Part shown: positions 23,311 to 35,638 of the stretch, piece after piece
How positions within the stretch are numbered: the stretch's first letter is position 1
Layout: every line of letters starts with the position of its first letter
DNA from: Siphonodentalium dalli
Taxonomy: Eukaryota; Mollusca; Scaphopoda; Gadilida; Siphonodentaliidae
Direction: 5' to 3'
DNA length: 64,000 bases
Assembly (NCBI GenBank): GCA_032622095.1
Contig: CP136067.1
Span: forward strand, 180,020,556-180,084,555
The notes under the pieces: generated by a model
What the model saw: only the letters and a program-made list of their open reading frames with translations
Database searches by the model: none
What the model was told of the DNA's origin: nothing
Program-made: the position numbers and the translations under genes

Positions 23311-24911
23311 AACATGTGGAGAGTATGATTATCTCGAGCATCGGGCATAATGATTTTCAGTCCTTGCCCAAAAGGCTGTAGGTGGGATGCAACATGGGGG
23401 GGGGGGGGTGGGTGGGTACATAACATATTGTTTTATAACAATATAACTTCAGATACTATCTAGAAGCACATTTTCGCTGATAATAATGTGATACGTATAT
23501 CAGGTGGAGATGAGGAGGGAGTGGGTTGTTGCATAACCGATTGATGATTTTAGAAGCTCAAGTGCACATTCTAAAGATTCAGAAGCACACTTCTGACAAA
23601 TGTCGGAATTAGAGGTGGGGGTGGCGAATAACATTATTCTTAAATCTCGAACGTCGTGCAGTTAAGTTTCTTTCCTTGTTCATTAGATTAGCCGATCCCT
23701 AAATCATAAACAATTATTTTCTAGAACTGAATGTTGAATGGCGAGAACAAATCTGCAATTTGAGTTGGTTAAAGGGTGGTGGCTAATTACTTCCAGATGA
23801 GTTTACATGAGGCGAATAACTTTAATAATAATTCTTTAAACTTGGGTGTCAAGTGAGTGTCTTGTTTTGTACCTTATATAATATGCGATCAATGAATTGT
23901 AACAGTCTTTTCCTGGATCTGGAAGCAAACGTTCGCTGAGAACCTCCACGCTTTGCATATCAGGTGATAATGGGAGGTGGGTGGAAGAGGATGGCGAATA
24001 CGAATAACTCTTTTCTTAGAACTAGAATTTCAGAAGAGACTTTTTAGTGCATTAGATTAGATTAGGCGATCCTTAAATTGTGAATTTTTAATTTCTAGAG
24101 AATATGCACTTGCGATGCAATGAGCGCCTAATATAATACAAAAAATCAGAAACTTATTTGAAATCCGAGCTAAGTTTAGGGGGAAAACGTTATTCCGCAC
24201 CCCAGCCTCTAGAAATTTAATATTTATGATTTAAGAATTGTCTAATCTAATGCACAAAATAAGAGACTCATATGAAATTCGAGTTCTAAGGAAGGGTTAT
24301 ACGCCGCCACCCCACCCATCACCACCTAAACGAGAAACTTATTTAACCCCCGAGCTAAGTTTATTCGCCATCCCCTCCCAACCTCTATAAATTGATTATT
24401 TATGATTTAAGAATCGTCAAATCTAATGCCCAAAATAAGAGACTCCAATGAAATTCGAGTTCTAAGGAAGCTCCACGAATTCCGTTCCCATAGTTCCCAG
24501 TTCCAAAGTCCCTATTCTCAGATGATATTTCATTTATAATTTTTATGACCAGAAACGTGACGGCCACCCGGGAATCCTTACATTTTCGTGCGGTGCCACC
24601 CAGTGGGCATCTATAGGACAGGGACGCGACCATACAGCCTTTTACACATTTTTCGAAAATTGGGCTGAAGTCGTGCATGGGGTGTCAAAATGCACTTTAT
24701 GTTACTAAATCGTCCGCGTAGCCAGAACCATGGTGGCCACCCGGGAATCCTTGCATTTTCGGGACGGAATTCATGGAGCATTCTAAGGAAATGGTTATTC
24801 GCCGGCAAGCCGCCACCCCGCCACCACCTGAAAGGCAGTACACCGTGATTCTCAGAGAAAGTTTGCTCGTATTTGCCCCTTTAAGTCGTCTGAAGTAAAC
24901 AGCATCTATAA
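23311..24911. other. Unique centre of the satellite-armed element, no gene
   Basis: Contains a G run near 23398-23408 and degenerate repeats of a phrase around TCTAATGCACAAAATAAGAGAC with variants near 24050, 24250 and 24420. No transposase motif was found on either strand. Confidence 0.5.
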
Positions 24912-25143
24912 CTCTTGACACGCTGTGGGATAATTTTACCCACATGTTTCAATACTCACCGATCAGATTGCAACAATTTTGGTTATAAAATTAATTATTT
25001 TATTTTACCAATACTTAGTGCCCTTTTCTCTTGACACGCCATGGGCCAATTTTACCCACATGTTTCAATTTTCACCGATCAGATTTCAACAATTTTGGTT
25101 ATATAATTAATGTTTTTATTTTATTAATAATTAGTGCCCTTTT
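24912..25143 (+). repeat. 116-bp tandem duplication
   Basis: Two copies starting CTCTTGACACGC at 24912 and 25028, each with ATTTTACCCACATGTTTCAA and CACCGATCAGATT. They sit at the inner edge of the right satellite arm. Confidence 0.85.
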
Positions 25144-25235
25144 AAGACATCTGATGTCAACTGGACATGTATAATATGATTTTCCTGGTCAAAGTACCTC
25201 CCCATATTGCAACCCAACCCACGACCTTTTGGGCA

Positions 25236-26360
25236 AGCGAGCGAGCGAGTAACATTTTCCAAGGTTCTTTTGTTTATACACTATTTTACCGGAATTTGAG
25301 GGGTTAATAACATCGGCCGTGGACGCGTCAACGAGTCAATACATGGAATTAACACTCAGGTGTATTGCACTACCGAGAATCACCAAAATAGATCTGTCTG
25401 AAAACACACGAAGACACCAGTAATCACCCAGGCTATTTTAGCCAATATCGGCATTTGTGGGGTTAATATGACCGGCCGGAGTCGAGCGAGCGAGTAACAT
25501 GTTCTAGGTTGACCTCGTGTGGTATGTCGCTACGTTATAACGTCGAGATATTGTGTCCACGGGCACGTGGGGCCACCCGGGCGGTCCCGGGCGGTCCCAA
25601 TGTTCTTTTTGTTTATATACCATTTTATCGGATTTAGAGGGGTTAATAACACCGGCCGGAGTCGAGCGAGCGAGTAACATTTTCTAGGTTGACCTCGAGT
25701 GGTATGTCGCTACGTTATAACGTCGAGATATTGTGTCCACGGGCACGTGGGGCCACCCGGGCGGTCCCGGCGGTCCCAATGTTATTTTTGTTTATATACC
25801 ATTTTGTCGGATTTTGAGGGGTTAATAACACCGGCCGGGGTCGAGCGAGCGAGTAACATTTTCTAGGTTGACCTCGTGGGGTATGTTGCTATGTTATAAC
25901 GTCGAGATATAGTGTCCACTGGCCCATGGGGTCGCCCGGGTGGTCCCGGGCGGTTCCAAGGTTCTTTTGTTTATACACTATTTTACCGGAATTTGAGGGG
26001 TTAATAACATCGGCCGTGGACGCGTCAACGAGTCAATACATGGAATTAACACTCAGGTGTATTGCACTACCGAGAATCACCAAAAATAATCTGTCTGAAA
26101 ACACACGAAGACACCAGTAATCACCCAGGCTATTTTAGCCAATATCGGCATTTGTGGGGGTTAATATGACCGGCCGGAGACGAGCGAGCGAGTAAATTTT
26201 TCTATGTTGCCCTCATGTGGCATGTCGGCTACGTTATACCGTCGAGATATTGTGTCCACGGGCCCGTGGGGCCGCCCGGGCGGTCCCGGGCGGGTCTCGG
26301 GTGGTCCCCCGGGCGGTCCCGATTGGTCCCCGGGCGGTCCCGGGCGGGTCCCGGGCGGTA
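25236..26360 (-). repeat. Right satellite arm (mirror of left arm)
   Basis: The same units as 21231-22914 in reverse orientation, with GC-rich junctions near 25577, 25757, 25937 and 26270. It ends in extra CGGGCGGTCCC repeats before the terminal repeat. It has fewer short units than the left arm. Confidence 0.9.
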
Positions 26361-26381
26361 ATTAGTCACACCCAATACATT

Positions 26382-27404
26382 CACCACAAAAAGCGTTTAT
26401 TCGACGGTTTACATGCAAAGTACGTATGTGTTAAGCATGATTGTTACTATTATCTTGAACTCCAGCCCGCCCTAACACGCATACAAATAGATGGATGTGT
26501 ACTTTGTTTTAATACCAATTGATGTGATACATATTATCTGGTACTCCAACTCCCCGTGCAACATGCATATGTTTAAATTTAAAATAATCAATATGGAATC
26601 ATAGGTTATACCCCAGTTTTCTAATAAAACGTACGCATTATGTTATTGATCTGTTTCGACCGTCTGTCGGTCTGTCCGTCCATCCACTCGCTTTTTGTTT
26701 ATGGATGATAACTTTAGATAGTATCAACTGGATAAAATGTAATTTAGTATTTGGGTATACTAACACAGAGTGCAGGTCGGGTCCGTATTCGGGGACCGCC
26801 GGCCAACTTCCACTATATATTATGGCCCCCTTTCGTTGAGATTTCCTCCCATTTTCGTCTCCATATGAGGAGCTTGCTGTGTCCAATCTGAATTGACTGG
26901 AATTTGGTCTGGAAAGTTTCTGGGTCTAGGGTACGGGTCAAGTTCGAATTTGGAATCCGCCCGACAATTTTTCACACGAGCTATGACACCTTGTTTATTA
27001 GTTTCGGGCGAATATGCCACGCCCTTAATAAAGAGCGTTTAATTTATCAGTTGCTTTTTACACGGGAATATGATAACCCACACCCATATCGAAACCAAAC
27101 CTCTACTCTGGAGTTTAGAAACCTTTGTGAATATACAAACCTCTTACTATACTCGGAGAAATGTTGAAAGTCTTGTTTGAAAAGATAACGCAAACTGTAG
27201 ACTCGCAGACGCACGTTTGTGTTTACGCAAACAAAGAGTGGAACCTGCAATCTACATAAGTTAACCCGGACAAATACGTTCTTTCTTTCGCAGACAGCAT
27301 GAGTTCCACTTTATGTTAATTTATTAATACCTGTGTTCAGGTTTCCCGACCGACCCCGGAAAATCGGCCCGACTCAAAACTTTTTATCGCTTATTTAAAA
27401 AAAT
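26382..27404. other. Intergenic, nothing supported
   Basis: Short ORFs only. No repeat ends, exon-like structure or RNA gene seen. Confidence 0.45.
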
Positions 27405-27908
27405 ATGTGTGTGAAAATATCATCAAATCGATGTTATAAGGCAATATTCCGAAACCCATATGGAGCCCCAACGGTGTACGTCACGTCGCGTGATGTGCTG
27501 GTAAACATCGTGCGCGTGTCGAGACCAAAACATGCGTTTTCTATTAAACATGGTGAATGTTATTCTCGTCCGGCTGGACATCACGGAATGTCTACACCAA
27601 CGTGGTGGACAATTTATTCGCCAAGTGAACTTGACACAACTGTTCGATGTCTGCTTACAAAGGAGCACACGGACAGTGAATGTGACACAACTGTTCGATG
27701 TCTGCTTACACAGGAGCACACGGACAGTGAATGTGACACAACTGTTCGATGTCTGCTTACAAAGGAGCACACGGACAGTGAATGTGACATCGTCGTCAAA
27801 GGTGTAGTGCCAAAAATCACGGATCTTGGGACAGACCAGCGTGTTGAGGTCCCGATGGACTGTTCCATAGGAGTGTTGAAACAAACTTTTCATATTAATA
27901 CTTTATAA
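27405..27908 (+). CDS. Hypothetical 167-codon ORF with 17-residue repeats
   Basis: An ATG-initiated ORF containing three tandem 51-bp units (27633-27683, 27684-27734, 27735-27785). Each encodes DTTVRCLLTKEHTDSEC with one K/Q change. Because 51 is a multiple of three, other frames and the minus strand are also open here, so frame openness is weak evidence. Regions outside the repeat (residues 1-76 and 128-167) are of mixed composition with no recognised domain, and there is no signal peptide. It may be an exon fragment or only a minisatellite in non-coding DNA. Confidence 0.25.
   Translation: MCVKISSNRCYKAIFRNPYGAPTVYVTSRDVLVNIVRVSRPKHAFSIKHGECYSRPAGHHGMSTPTWWTIYSPSELDTTVRCLLTKEHTDSECDTTVRCLLTQEHTDSECDTTVRCLLTKEHTDSECDIVVKGVVPKITDLGTDQRVEVPMDCSIGVLKQTFHINTL
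27633..27785 (+). repeat. 51-bp minisatellite, three units
   Basis: Unit starts GACACAACTGTTCGATGTCT; the three copies are nearly identical (AAAGGAG or ACAGGAG variant), indicating recent expansion. Confidence 0.95.
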
Positions 27909-28968
27909 CAATATATCTTGGATTCCCAAAAGACTTGAACCAAATGTACCTGTGCAAAAAAATGCGTTCCAGGAAATTAATGTCTTGTAGATTATCGCCG
28001 GCAAAGGAAAACTCCAAGGTTGGTATTAAATATAATGCCTTTTAAAGTTTTATAAAGCCTTAAATTTCAAGCCGTGTAAATGGGGAAAAAAGCTATTTAT
28101 TTTCTGACCCAATTCCCACGTATTAAAATGTTTCACCGCACCAGCTATTAAAAATTTGCAATTTTTTTGCAATGTCCCGCTTTCAGAAATAGAACCCGAT
28201 GTGGCCTCCCAGTGTAATTATAATTAGATCACGTGGTCAGTGCGATTCCCATTTCGATCATTGATTTGATCACCCCTACCTCTGCATCACATATATTAAA
28301 ATGGGTAAGTCCCTCCCCATTGAGTTGTCAGCAATGAGACAGCGCTGGTGGGGACCATATGTTGTATGCCGACACCCCTGTTTGAAAATGCGCAGTCCTG
28401 TACATCGAAAACGAAATATAATCTCTGCATAAATCGTGTCATAAATCTCGCGAAAACGCTGTATTGAAACGATTTTATTTTTTAGAAACAATCCAGTTTT
28501 CATGGTGGATCAACTTCATATTTACCAGTTTGTAATGTGTCAACAAACAATTTATATTGAATAGAAGTGACAGTTGAAAACTTTTTCTCCGATATAAAAT
28601 ATTTTAGAGCACAATCCCATTGTTGCAATCGTTCCCTGATTGTTGGTAAAACACACCGATTCCCAAAGCTGGCGAATGAATAGTTCAATGATTACCCCAT
28701 TTTGAGGCACACGCAACTCACATCAGACAAATCGCACGGGCGCTTCGAAGTAGCTTCAATTACCAGAGGCCACAGGGGCATGAACAGCGCTCTGCTTCCC
28801 CCAAACACACTGCCATTATACGCCGTTACTATTTATGCACCTCTAATATACTAAGCAGGCACTTATATAGGGACGGCGTATAAGGGGAGTGCGGGTGGGG
28901 GGGGGGTGCATGTCCTCTTGTATAATAACTGAAGCTACATTGAAACGACCGCGCGATTTGTTTGTTAA
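27909..28968. other. Intergenic, nothing supported
   Basis: Only a G run near 28897-28907 and unremarkable AT-rich sequence. Confidence 0.45.
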
Positions 28969-29914
28969 GGACTTTGCTAACCCAATTTTCCCCAAATTTT
29001 ATGGAGTCAAAATAAAGGTTTATGTTCTGTTGTATTAGTGATAACAGTAACCAAAGCCATGAATGCAACATTTTAAGAGTATAATTCATGGTGGAACATG
29101 TTAGAAATACTAAATGTGAACTTTATAGAGGTTTTTTTAAATAATTGTTTCGAACCCAAATCCAACAAACACAAAGTCCATATCTGAGAAAAAAATATGG
29201 GAATGTGTGCTGAACACTGTGAAGAATGATGAACAATAAAAATATATTCATATTTACCAAGCATTCTTTGAAAAATATACTCAGAACGACTTGTTTGCAA
29301 ATGGTAGATTAACTTTCTCAGTAATGCTGTCCAGAAGATGACACTTGATGGGTGGATTATGGGTCACCTTGTACCCAATATTGCTGGGATTGTTATCAGC
29401 CTCTGTGTGCCAGTCTGTGGCCACTGGACCATAAGGAATTAGTCCATGATTTGTGACCTATTTATTGGTTACAGGGTGGTCTGCTAAATTGAAGCTTAAG
29501 AAATTATTTTGTCAACTCACCACTGTCAATAGTTAACCAATCGCTGCCAGCTCTCAGTTAGCCATGTTGGGGAAATAATTCTGGCATTTGTTAACAACTG
29601 GTTCTATGTAATGTTTTCCAAAACACTATATGAATATATTTTTATTGTTCATCATTCTTCACAGTATTCACTACACATTTCCATATCTTTTTCTTAGAAA
29701 TTGATTTTGTTTTTGTTGGATTTGGGTTCGAAAAAAATATTTTTTAAAACCTCTATAAAGTTTACATTTTGTATTACTTAGATAATCCACCACTAATTAT
29801 ACTGTTAAAATTGTGCATCCATGGGTTTGGTTGCTGTGATTACCAATAAAAGTGAGCACAATCCATTATTTTGACTCCCATCAAATTTGGGTTGAAATTG
29901 GGTTAGCAAAGTCC
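28969..29914. mobile_element. TTAA-target palindromic MITE, family U
   Basis: Inverted ends GGACTTTGCTAACCCAATTT with TTAA on both sides (28965-28968, 29915-29918). Arms continue inwards with AAAACATTGC-type and GTGAACTTTATAGAGG-like words in mirror order. A related copy lies at 30585-31504. Confidence 0.8.
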
Positions 29915-29918
29915 TTAA

Positions 29919-30584
29919 GAGTGGCGCGTGTCGAACAATGGGATATCACTGAAATATTAGTTTGCCAGCCTTGGGAATTGGGTGTGATTTACCAAAATTA
30001 CAAAATATATATAGATATAATACATAGGACGAACGGGGGGGGGGGGGGGTGGCAATAGCAACACATGCATTGGTTGAATTAATTATTAACTAGTAGCATA
30101 ATTACATTTATTATAATTATTCCACAAAACTAATCCTGTTCCGAAAATATTCTCAGGACCACTAATCCAACGATGAAACTAAACGAATTAACATTTACAT
30201 TTAGAACCACTAAATATAGTGATACATCCAATGATCCAACAGAATCACCACTTCACAATATAGCGCTCCACATATCCGATGTAACTAACAACATAACTTG
30301 TATCTGGAGAATCTGGAGGAACCAGTGGACTATTATGGTAGTAATGTCGAAACAGTTTCTTGAAAAGGCGACACGTTTATCACATAATAATGATGTGCAG
30401 CATTACCTTTGGCAAGAGTAGTTGGTTGTTGGTTACAGGTCAAATTCCATGTCATCATTCTGGCAGACAGACTTCTTCGGAATTCATGATCCACTTATAC
30501 AATGTATATTATAATAGTAAGACACAATCATGCGACTTCCACATTTGACTTTCCAAACACATCTGCGAGTGACTTGGTTTGTGA
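29919..30584. other. Spacer between two family U copies
   Basis: Contains a G run (about 30037-30050) and unsupported short ORFs. No other structure seen. Confidence 0.5.
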
Positions 30585-31504
30585 AAAATAAAGGATTCTG
30601 TTCATGTATATCAGTAATAATAGAAACCATGCCCATTGATGCAACATTTTGAGAGTATACTTCGTGGTGGATTATGTTAGAAATACAAAATGTGAACTTT
30701 ATTGAGATTTAAAAAAAATTTATTTACAGGCAATGGTCCAAGAAAAACAAAGTCCAAATCTAAGAATCAAATATGGGAATATGTACTGAACACTGTGATG
30801 AATGATGTATTACAAAAAAAAAAATATATTTCTTGAGTGTTCTTTGATAAAATTACTTTGAACCGGTTGTTGACAAATGATATATACTTGCTTAAAAATT
30901 GGCTATGTGGGTGGTAGCAGGCACGGGTTAACAGCTGGCCATTGTAACTGCTCTGGACTCTGTTGACAATAGAATGCTAATCCTCACTCATACCCCTACC
31001 AGATCACCTTACTAATTCTAGTAAGTAGGTCACCACTCACTCAGAGTGATCACTCATGTGGAAGTTTGACACTGTTAAAAAGCCATTCACACCAGACTGG
31101 ACATCAGCCATGAAAGGTTGACCCATTAACTGCTGCCTCTCAGTCAACCATATTATGAAGTTAGTATATCATTTGTCAACAACCGGTTCAAAGTAATTTT
31201 ATCAAAGAACACTCAAGAAATATAATATTTTTTTTGTAATACATCATTCATCACAGTGTTCAGTACAGATTCCCATATTTGATTCTTAGATTTGGACTTT
31301 GTTTTTCTTGGGCCATTGCCTGTAAATAATTTTTTGTTCAATCTCAATAAAGTTCACATTTTGTATTTCTAACATAATCCACCATGAGGTATACTCTCAA
31401 AATGTTGCATCAATGGGCATGGTTTCTATTATTACTAATATACATGAACAGAATCCTTTATTTGGACTCTATAAAATTTTGGAAAAATTGGGCCCACAAA
31501 GCCC
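30585..31504. mobile_element. Palindromic MITE, family U copy 2, left end lost
   Basis: Long inverted arms (left AAAATAAAGGATTCTGTTCA, right AACAGAATCCTTTATTTGG) around a centre near 31040. The right end runs to GGGCTTTGTGGGCCC (reversed) and TTAA at 31505-31508. The corresponding outer 45 bp or so is missing on the left. ORFs inside are palindrome artefacts. Confidence 0.75.
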
Positions 31505-31508
31505 TTAA

Positions 31509-32686
31509 TCCGTGTCGTTTCGGACATATTTATTCACATTCAACGGCGATCACTGCATGGGTAATCACGATGATTGGTGTGGCTAACGGGTCATTGTGTT
31601 CATCTCGGCCAGCGCACGGATTGTACGTCGTGTTCAACGCACGATCAATTGCGTATTTCGAGATAATTGCATTATGTGCGGTCAATTGTGCTCTAAGTCG
31701 GTCAGAGCACGCGAATAGTTCTTTACCAGAATAAATCTCGTCTCCGACTCGATTTATTCTGGTAAAGTCCTATTCTTGTGCTCTAACCATTACTAAGAAT
31801 ATTCCATTTCAATTTGATCGTCGGGAGGTTTACTGTCTGACAGAACAGTGTTGTCTAATTTTCCAAGCGATGTTAATTACGAGGTGGCTGCCCCATTTTT
31901 GTTATTAAAATATGACAAATTAAATATATGTATGGACTGTATGTTAAAATATGTTGCATTTGAAGATTTGGGGTACATACTTCAGCTATTTTTAGCATTT
32001 AATAGTATAAATACTACTAGCCTTCATTGTGGTTTGTTTTGGTACGGGGGGGGGGGGTGTCAAACACAAGGAAGTCTGCAGAATTTGCTAACTTATTATA
32101 CATGTACTCCCACCTTAAGTGTGGTATACTGGATTGAATCTGTGTGTCAGTCCATGCGTCCACCTGTCCGTCCGATGTCTGTTCAGGTCAAGTAACTTCT
32201 CAAAATGGCTACTGGTACTAGATGTCCACTCTATTATTTGTGAAAACTTGTTCCTTTTCAGAATGAATTTATATTTGAAAATTTAAGAGTTATTGTGTTA
32301 TTAAAGTGCCCATTTAAAATTGTATGCTTTATGATGGATTATTTATACCTACATGTATTACCTACCGTGTCAGATTCACTTTTGTTGACATCTTGCTCAA
32401 TATATACACGTACGCTGGGTGAATTCCATCGTGACAGAGGTTACAAACAATGTCGATTGACAACTTTGACTAGTGATTTCCAATTACAAAATAAAAATAT
32501 GGATATTGTTGCTCTGATATCCAAATCAACCTGTGTATAAAAACAGGTATATCGCGAAATATTATGATATTTGCAAGTTATGAAACTCGAAGTCTGCGCG
32601 CGACAAATGTTTATGAGAAAAAAAGACATATTTTGCACATTTAAAGTTAGCCTGAAAATACATGTATTATCTCATGTCTATGGGAT
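31509..32686. other. Intergenic; one hairpin, otherwise nothing supported
   Basis: A hairpin at about 31714-31770 (CTTTACCAGAATAAATCTCG with an inverted match TTTATTCTGGTAAAG). There is a G run near 32047-32056. No exon-like or RNA feature. Confidence 0.5.
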
Positions 32687-33284
32687 GCCAAATTGACATT
32701 TAATAAATAATTGAGCTTAGGCGAAATAACGAATCCCTCATTGCGTTTAAGCGCAATAAGGGAAGATATAATTGCGCTTAAGCGCAATAAGGAAATTCCT
32801 TATTGTGCTTAAGCAAAATAAGGAATATCTTTTTAAGCACAATAAGGAATATTCGTATTGCGCTTAAGCGCAGTTGAATCTTTCCTTATTGTGCTACATT
32901 CCTTATTGCGCTTAAGCGCAATTACATCCTTATTGCGCTTAAGCGCAATTAATATCCCCCTCATGAGATCAACCCTCTGCAAATAGTAGAATTATCCTAT
33001 ATTTTCTCCACCCATTGTACCATGGCCTACACCATTTGTATTATAGGGTGTTTATGTAATGTGGCTAATTGCGCTTAAGTATAATAAGGAATATTCCTTA
33101 TTGTGCTAAAGCGCAATTTGCTCTTATTGCGCTTAATCGCAATAAGAGAGTTCTTATTGCGCTTAATCGCAATAATATATTCCTTATTGCACTTAAGCGC
33201 AATACGGAATTTCCTTATTGTGCTTAAGCGCAATTAGATCTTCATTGCGCTTAAGCTAAATTATTTATTAAATGTCAAATTGGC
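32687..33284. mobile_element. Palindromic element made of TTGCGCTTAAGCGCAA units
   Basis: Terminal inverted repeats GCCAAATTGACATTTAATAA (continuing AATAATT) enclose about fourteen variants of the self-complementary word ATTGCGCTTAAGCGCAAT, spaced roughly 30 bp apart, on both sides of a short unique centre (about 32955-33060). No coding capacity or clear target duplication. Confidence 0.8.
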
Positions 33285-34395
33285 TTCCCGTACATGTCTA
33301 ACTGTATCACAAAATGTCAACTATAACAGACATCTTGTTCAATATATACACCAGTTGCAGTCTGACTGTAAGTTTTGGGTGCACACTAAATTCTTAAAAT
33401 GTCCCAGCTACATGTACATGCACCAGACAGAAACCAATGTGGACATAAAAGGTTGATCCACTAATCCGGATGCAGTAATTTTTCCTGAAAACTCATCAAA
33501 TATTGTCACATATTAAATGAACAAATTCACTTGAATGGTGGTATCAAATAGTCTTTGCATGTCCTCTTTAGTTATATCATATCAATAATAAAGATAGTAC
33601 TTGATTTTGTACATAATTGTAGTGTTGTATGACGATTAGTACATGCCTGCCCTATATATATTAATTAAAACAAAACAAAACAAAAAGCAAATTGCCTACC
33701 TACCTACCCTAAGTTTTCAGTGGCCCGTAACCATAAACACAGGTTTTGTTTTGGCCTAAGCTGATAACTGAAACATTTTCCATTGCATATTTTAGTTTAT
33801 CGGGTGTCATTTTCAGAACTATTTGTGTTGATGAAAAGTCGTCATAAAACAACATAATGTCTGAAATCATGAATCAGTTTTGAGTGTTGAAAGAGATGTG
33901 AAACACTCCAGCGGGTGATCAAATAGAAATGGTGAATAATCTTCCTCAAAGTAGTTACAAATATTATTTCCAAATCGACAACACATACCGTCATTCTTAT
34001 ATATTAATTAAATGCAGTGACTCTTGGTGGCAAGACCAATTTCGTAAGTTGATCTCCGATAGTTGCGTCCCAAATCGAGAAGTAAATATTTTCATTTGAG
34101 CGTAGTTCGGACGATGTTGTTTATGGAGTGGTATGGTCGATTTGCTTCAGATTTCGGTTATGTTAGTAGAATGTTACATTCTCCCAGTTGGCATGTCACC
34201 TGAACAGTAACCTATCAGTTGTCCGTACCCGAACAAGTCCATATTATGTCTTTAATGATGTCAGATTATTGCAAACGTGGTCGAATAATATAGTGAAGTG
34301 AGTTAAATTTTATTGTTTCTTAAAATAATAAAGGCAATGGGAGCGTGGTGAAAACATTATTTTTGATTTGTCTTCCAAAAGGGACATTTCCCCAT
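33285..34395. other. Intergenic, upstream side of copy B
   Basis: Includes a fragment at 33690-33765 related to the right end of the 11155-12362 element. No promoter motif or first exon for copy B could be identified, although the missing signal-peptide exon might lie in this or a more distal interval. Confidence 0.45.
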
Positions 34396-34735
34396 ATAAC
34401 TACTCGTCAATGAGTATTTAGTAAAGAAAGGTTAACAGCCAATGTTTAAAAAAATCACGATTGTATATAAACTTACTACATTATACTTCCTTAGTATAGA
34501 CCAACAAAACCAGCACAAAACACAATCCGTTGCCATGGAAACACAGATTTCACACACTAAGCTACACTTGACCCATTGTGTCCCAGTACTGACTTACACT
34601 TCATATTATAAGCTTTCAGCACATATTTGGTAGAATTTGCCCATCAAATTGATACCATTTTCCATTTTTGTTGGGAGCCAGGTTATTGGACTACAGAGAA
34701 CTACTCGTCAATGAGTATTTAGTAAAGAAAGTGTT
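34396..34735. repeat. 33-bp direct repeats 303 bp apart
   Basis: AACTACTCGTCAATGAGTAT (continuing TTAGTAAAGAAAG) occurs at about 34398-34430 and 34700-34732. The second copy ends at the boundary of the segmental duplication. The nature of the 270-bp interior is unknown. Confidence 0.75.
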
Positions 34736-35441
34736 AAATGCACGCATGGTTTTCGTTATCGTTATAATTTAGAAATAACAGTTACCACAGAATGAACATT
34801 TCCTAAAGAATATACCAATAGTATAGCATTATGATAGTATGACTGTGATATTATCCCCAAAATGCACTTTGTGTGAGCCGGGCGTTTGTTTATATGCACC
34901 ACGTAGATAAATTGTATTTAAAAGTCGGAGGTAAAAACTTTATACAAGCACAAGCACTGAAGAGCTTTTGATCGACGTAAATAGTAAGCCATAAGCAAAC
35001 TCTCAACACCATGGCGATTTTTTTTAGGACGTTGACCCATTCAGCGCCGAAATCATGAGAATCGATGGTTAGTAAACGCTAGACCGGTATGTTGTAAACC
35101 ACTTGGTGGCATTTCTAACCAAAGTTCAAAGTGGGGTCTCCCAGGTTTTCAGTGTTTCGCTTATCACATACTCTGTACGTACTGTTTGTTCACATAACAT
35201 GTCGTTTGTTTACACAACACAGAGTACTAACATGACAATAACATGTAATGGCGGGTTTTAACGGACGTGATTATGTTAACAGCAATAACCACAACCAAAG
35301 CTGTACAATTCAGTATAGTGCGAGGTCATGGAATTTGAATTGTTCCCCTTGTAAATGTCCCATTCTACAACCCAAATATCACACGAATTACAACACATAT
35401 ATTTGTTAGCGCTTTATAGTCCTAGCTATATTTCCTTCCAG

Positions 35442-35604
35442 TTGTCAGTGCAGAATGTTCAGACGTCGATTTGGGCAAGTTATTCAAGTGTGCTAAGGGT
35501 TTTCAATTCGGAGGGTTCGGTCGATTGTTAACCAGTGTACAGGCAGGTACAGGCGGCGGTATGATGGCAACGATGACAAAATCACTGGGCATAATGTGTC
35601 AAAG
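35442..35604 (+). CDS. Exon 1 of copy B, two-module cysteine-rich GPI-type protein
   Basis: The acceptor TTTCCTTCCAG ends at 35441 and the donor GTTGGT starts at 35605. The exon starts with two codon bases and ends with two (phase 2 out). It encodes ECSDVDLGKLFKC (C-x10-C), a glycine/methionine stretch TGGGMM, and GIMCQ before the donor. It supplies cysteines 1-3 of module 1. The upstream exon, expected to carry the start codon and signal peptide and to end in phase 1, was not found between 31500 and 35440. The protein is probably secreted and membrane-anchored; the family is unrecognised. The GT followed by TGGT is a weaker donor than those of the later exons. Confidence 0.7.
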
Positions 35605-35638
35605 GTTGGTATATTGTCCTAGTCCAACTTCATCACTT

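Larger units (their letters stand above)
21216..26373. mobile_element. 5.2 kb hAT-like element with satellite arms
   Basis: Inverted ends GGTGTGACTAATTACCGCCC are flanked by an exact 8-bp direct repeat AATACATT (21208-21215 and 26374-26381). Both arms consist of GC-rich tandem units in mirror orientation. The centre (22915-25235) holds no transposase ORF. An 8-bp duplication suggests hAT-type transposition, but the termini are not diagnostic by eye. Confidence 0.8.

Noticed and set aside
28829-31734. ORFs beginning M-x-YTLKMLH on both strands
   Set aside because: They are reciprocal arms of the palindromic family U elements, not genes.
35000-35060. ATG GCG ATT TTT in copy B as a start codon for the gene
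   Set aside because: The frame closes within 15 codons, the copy A equivalent reads ATAG instead of ATGG, and no donor in the right phase follows.
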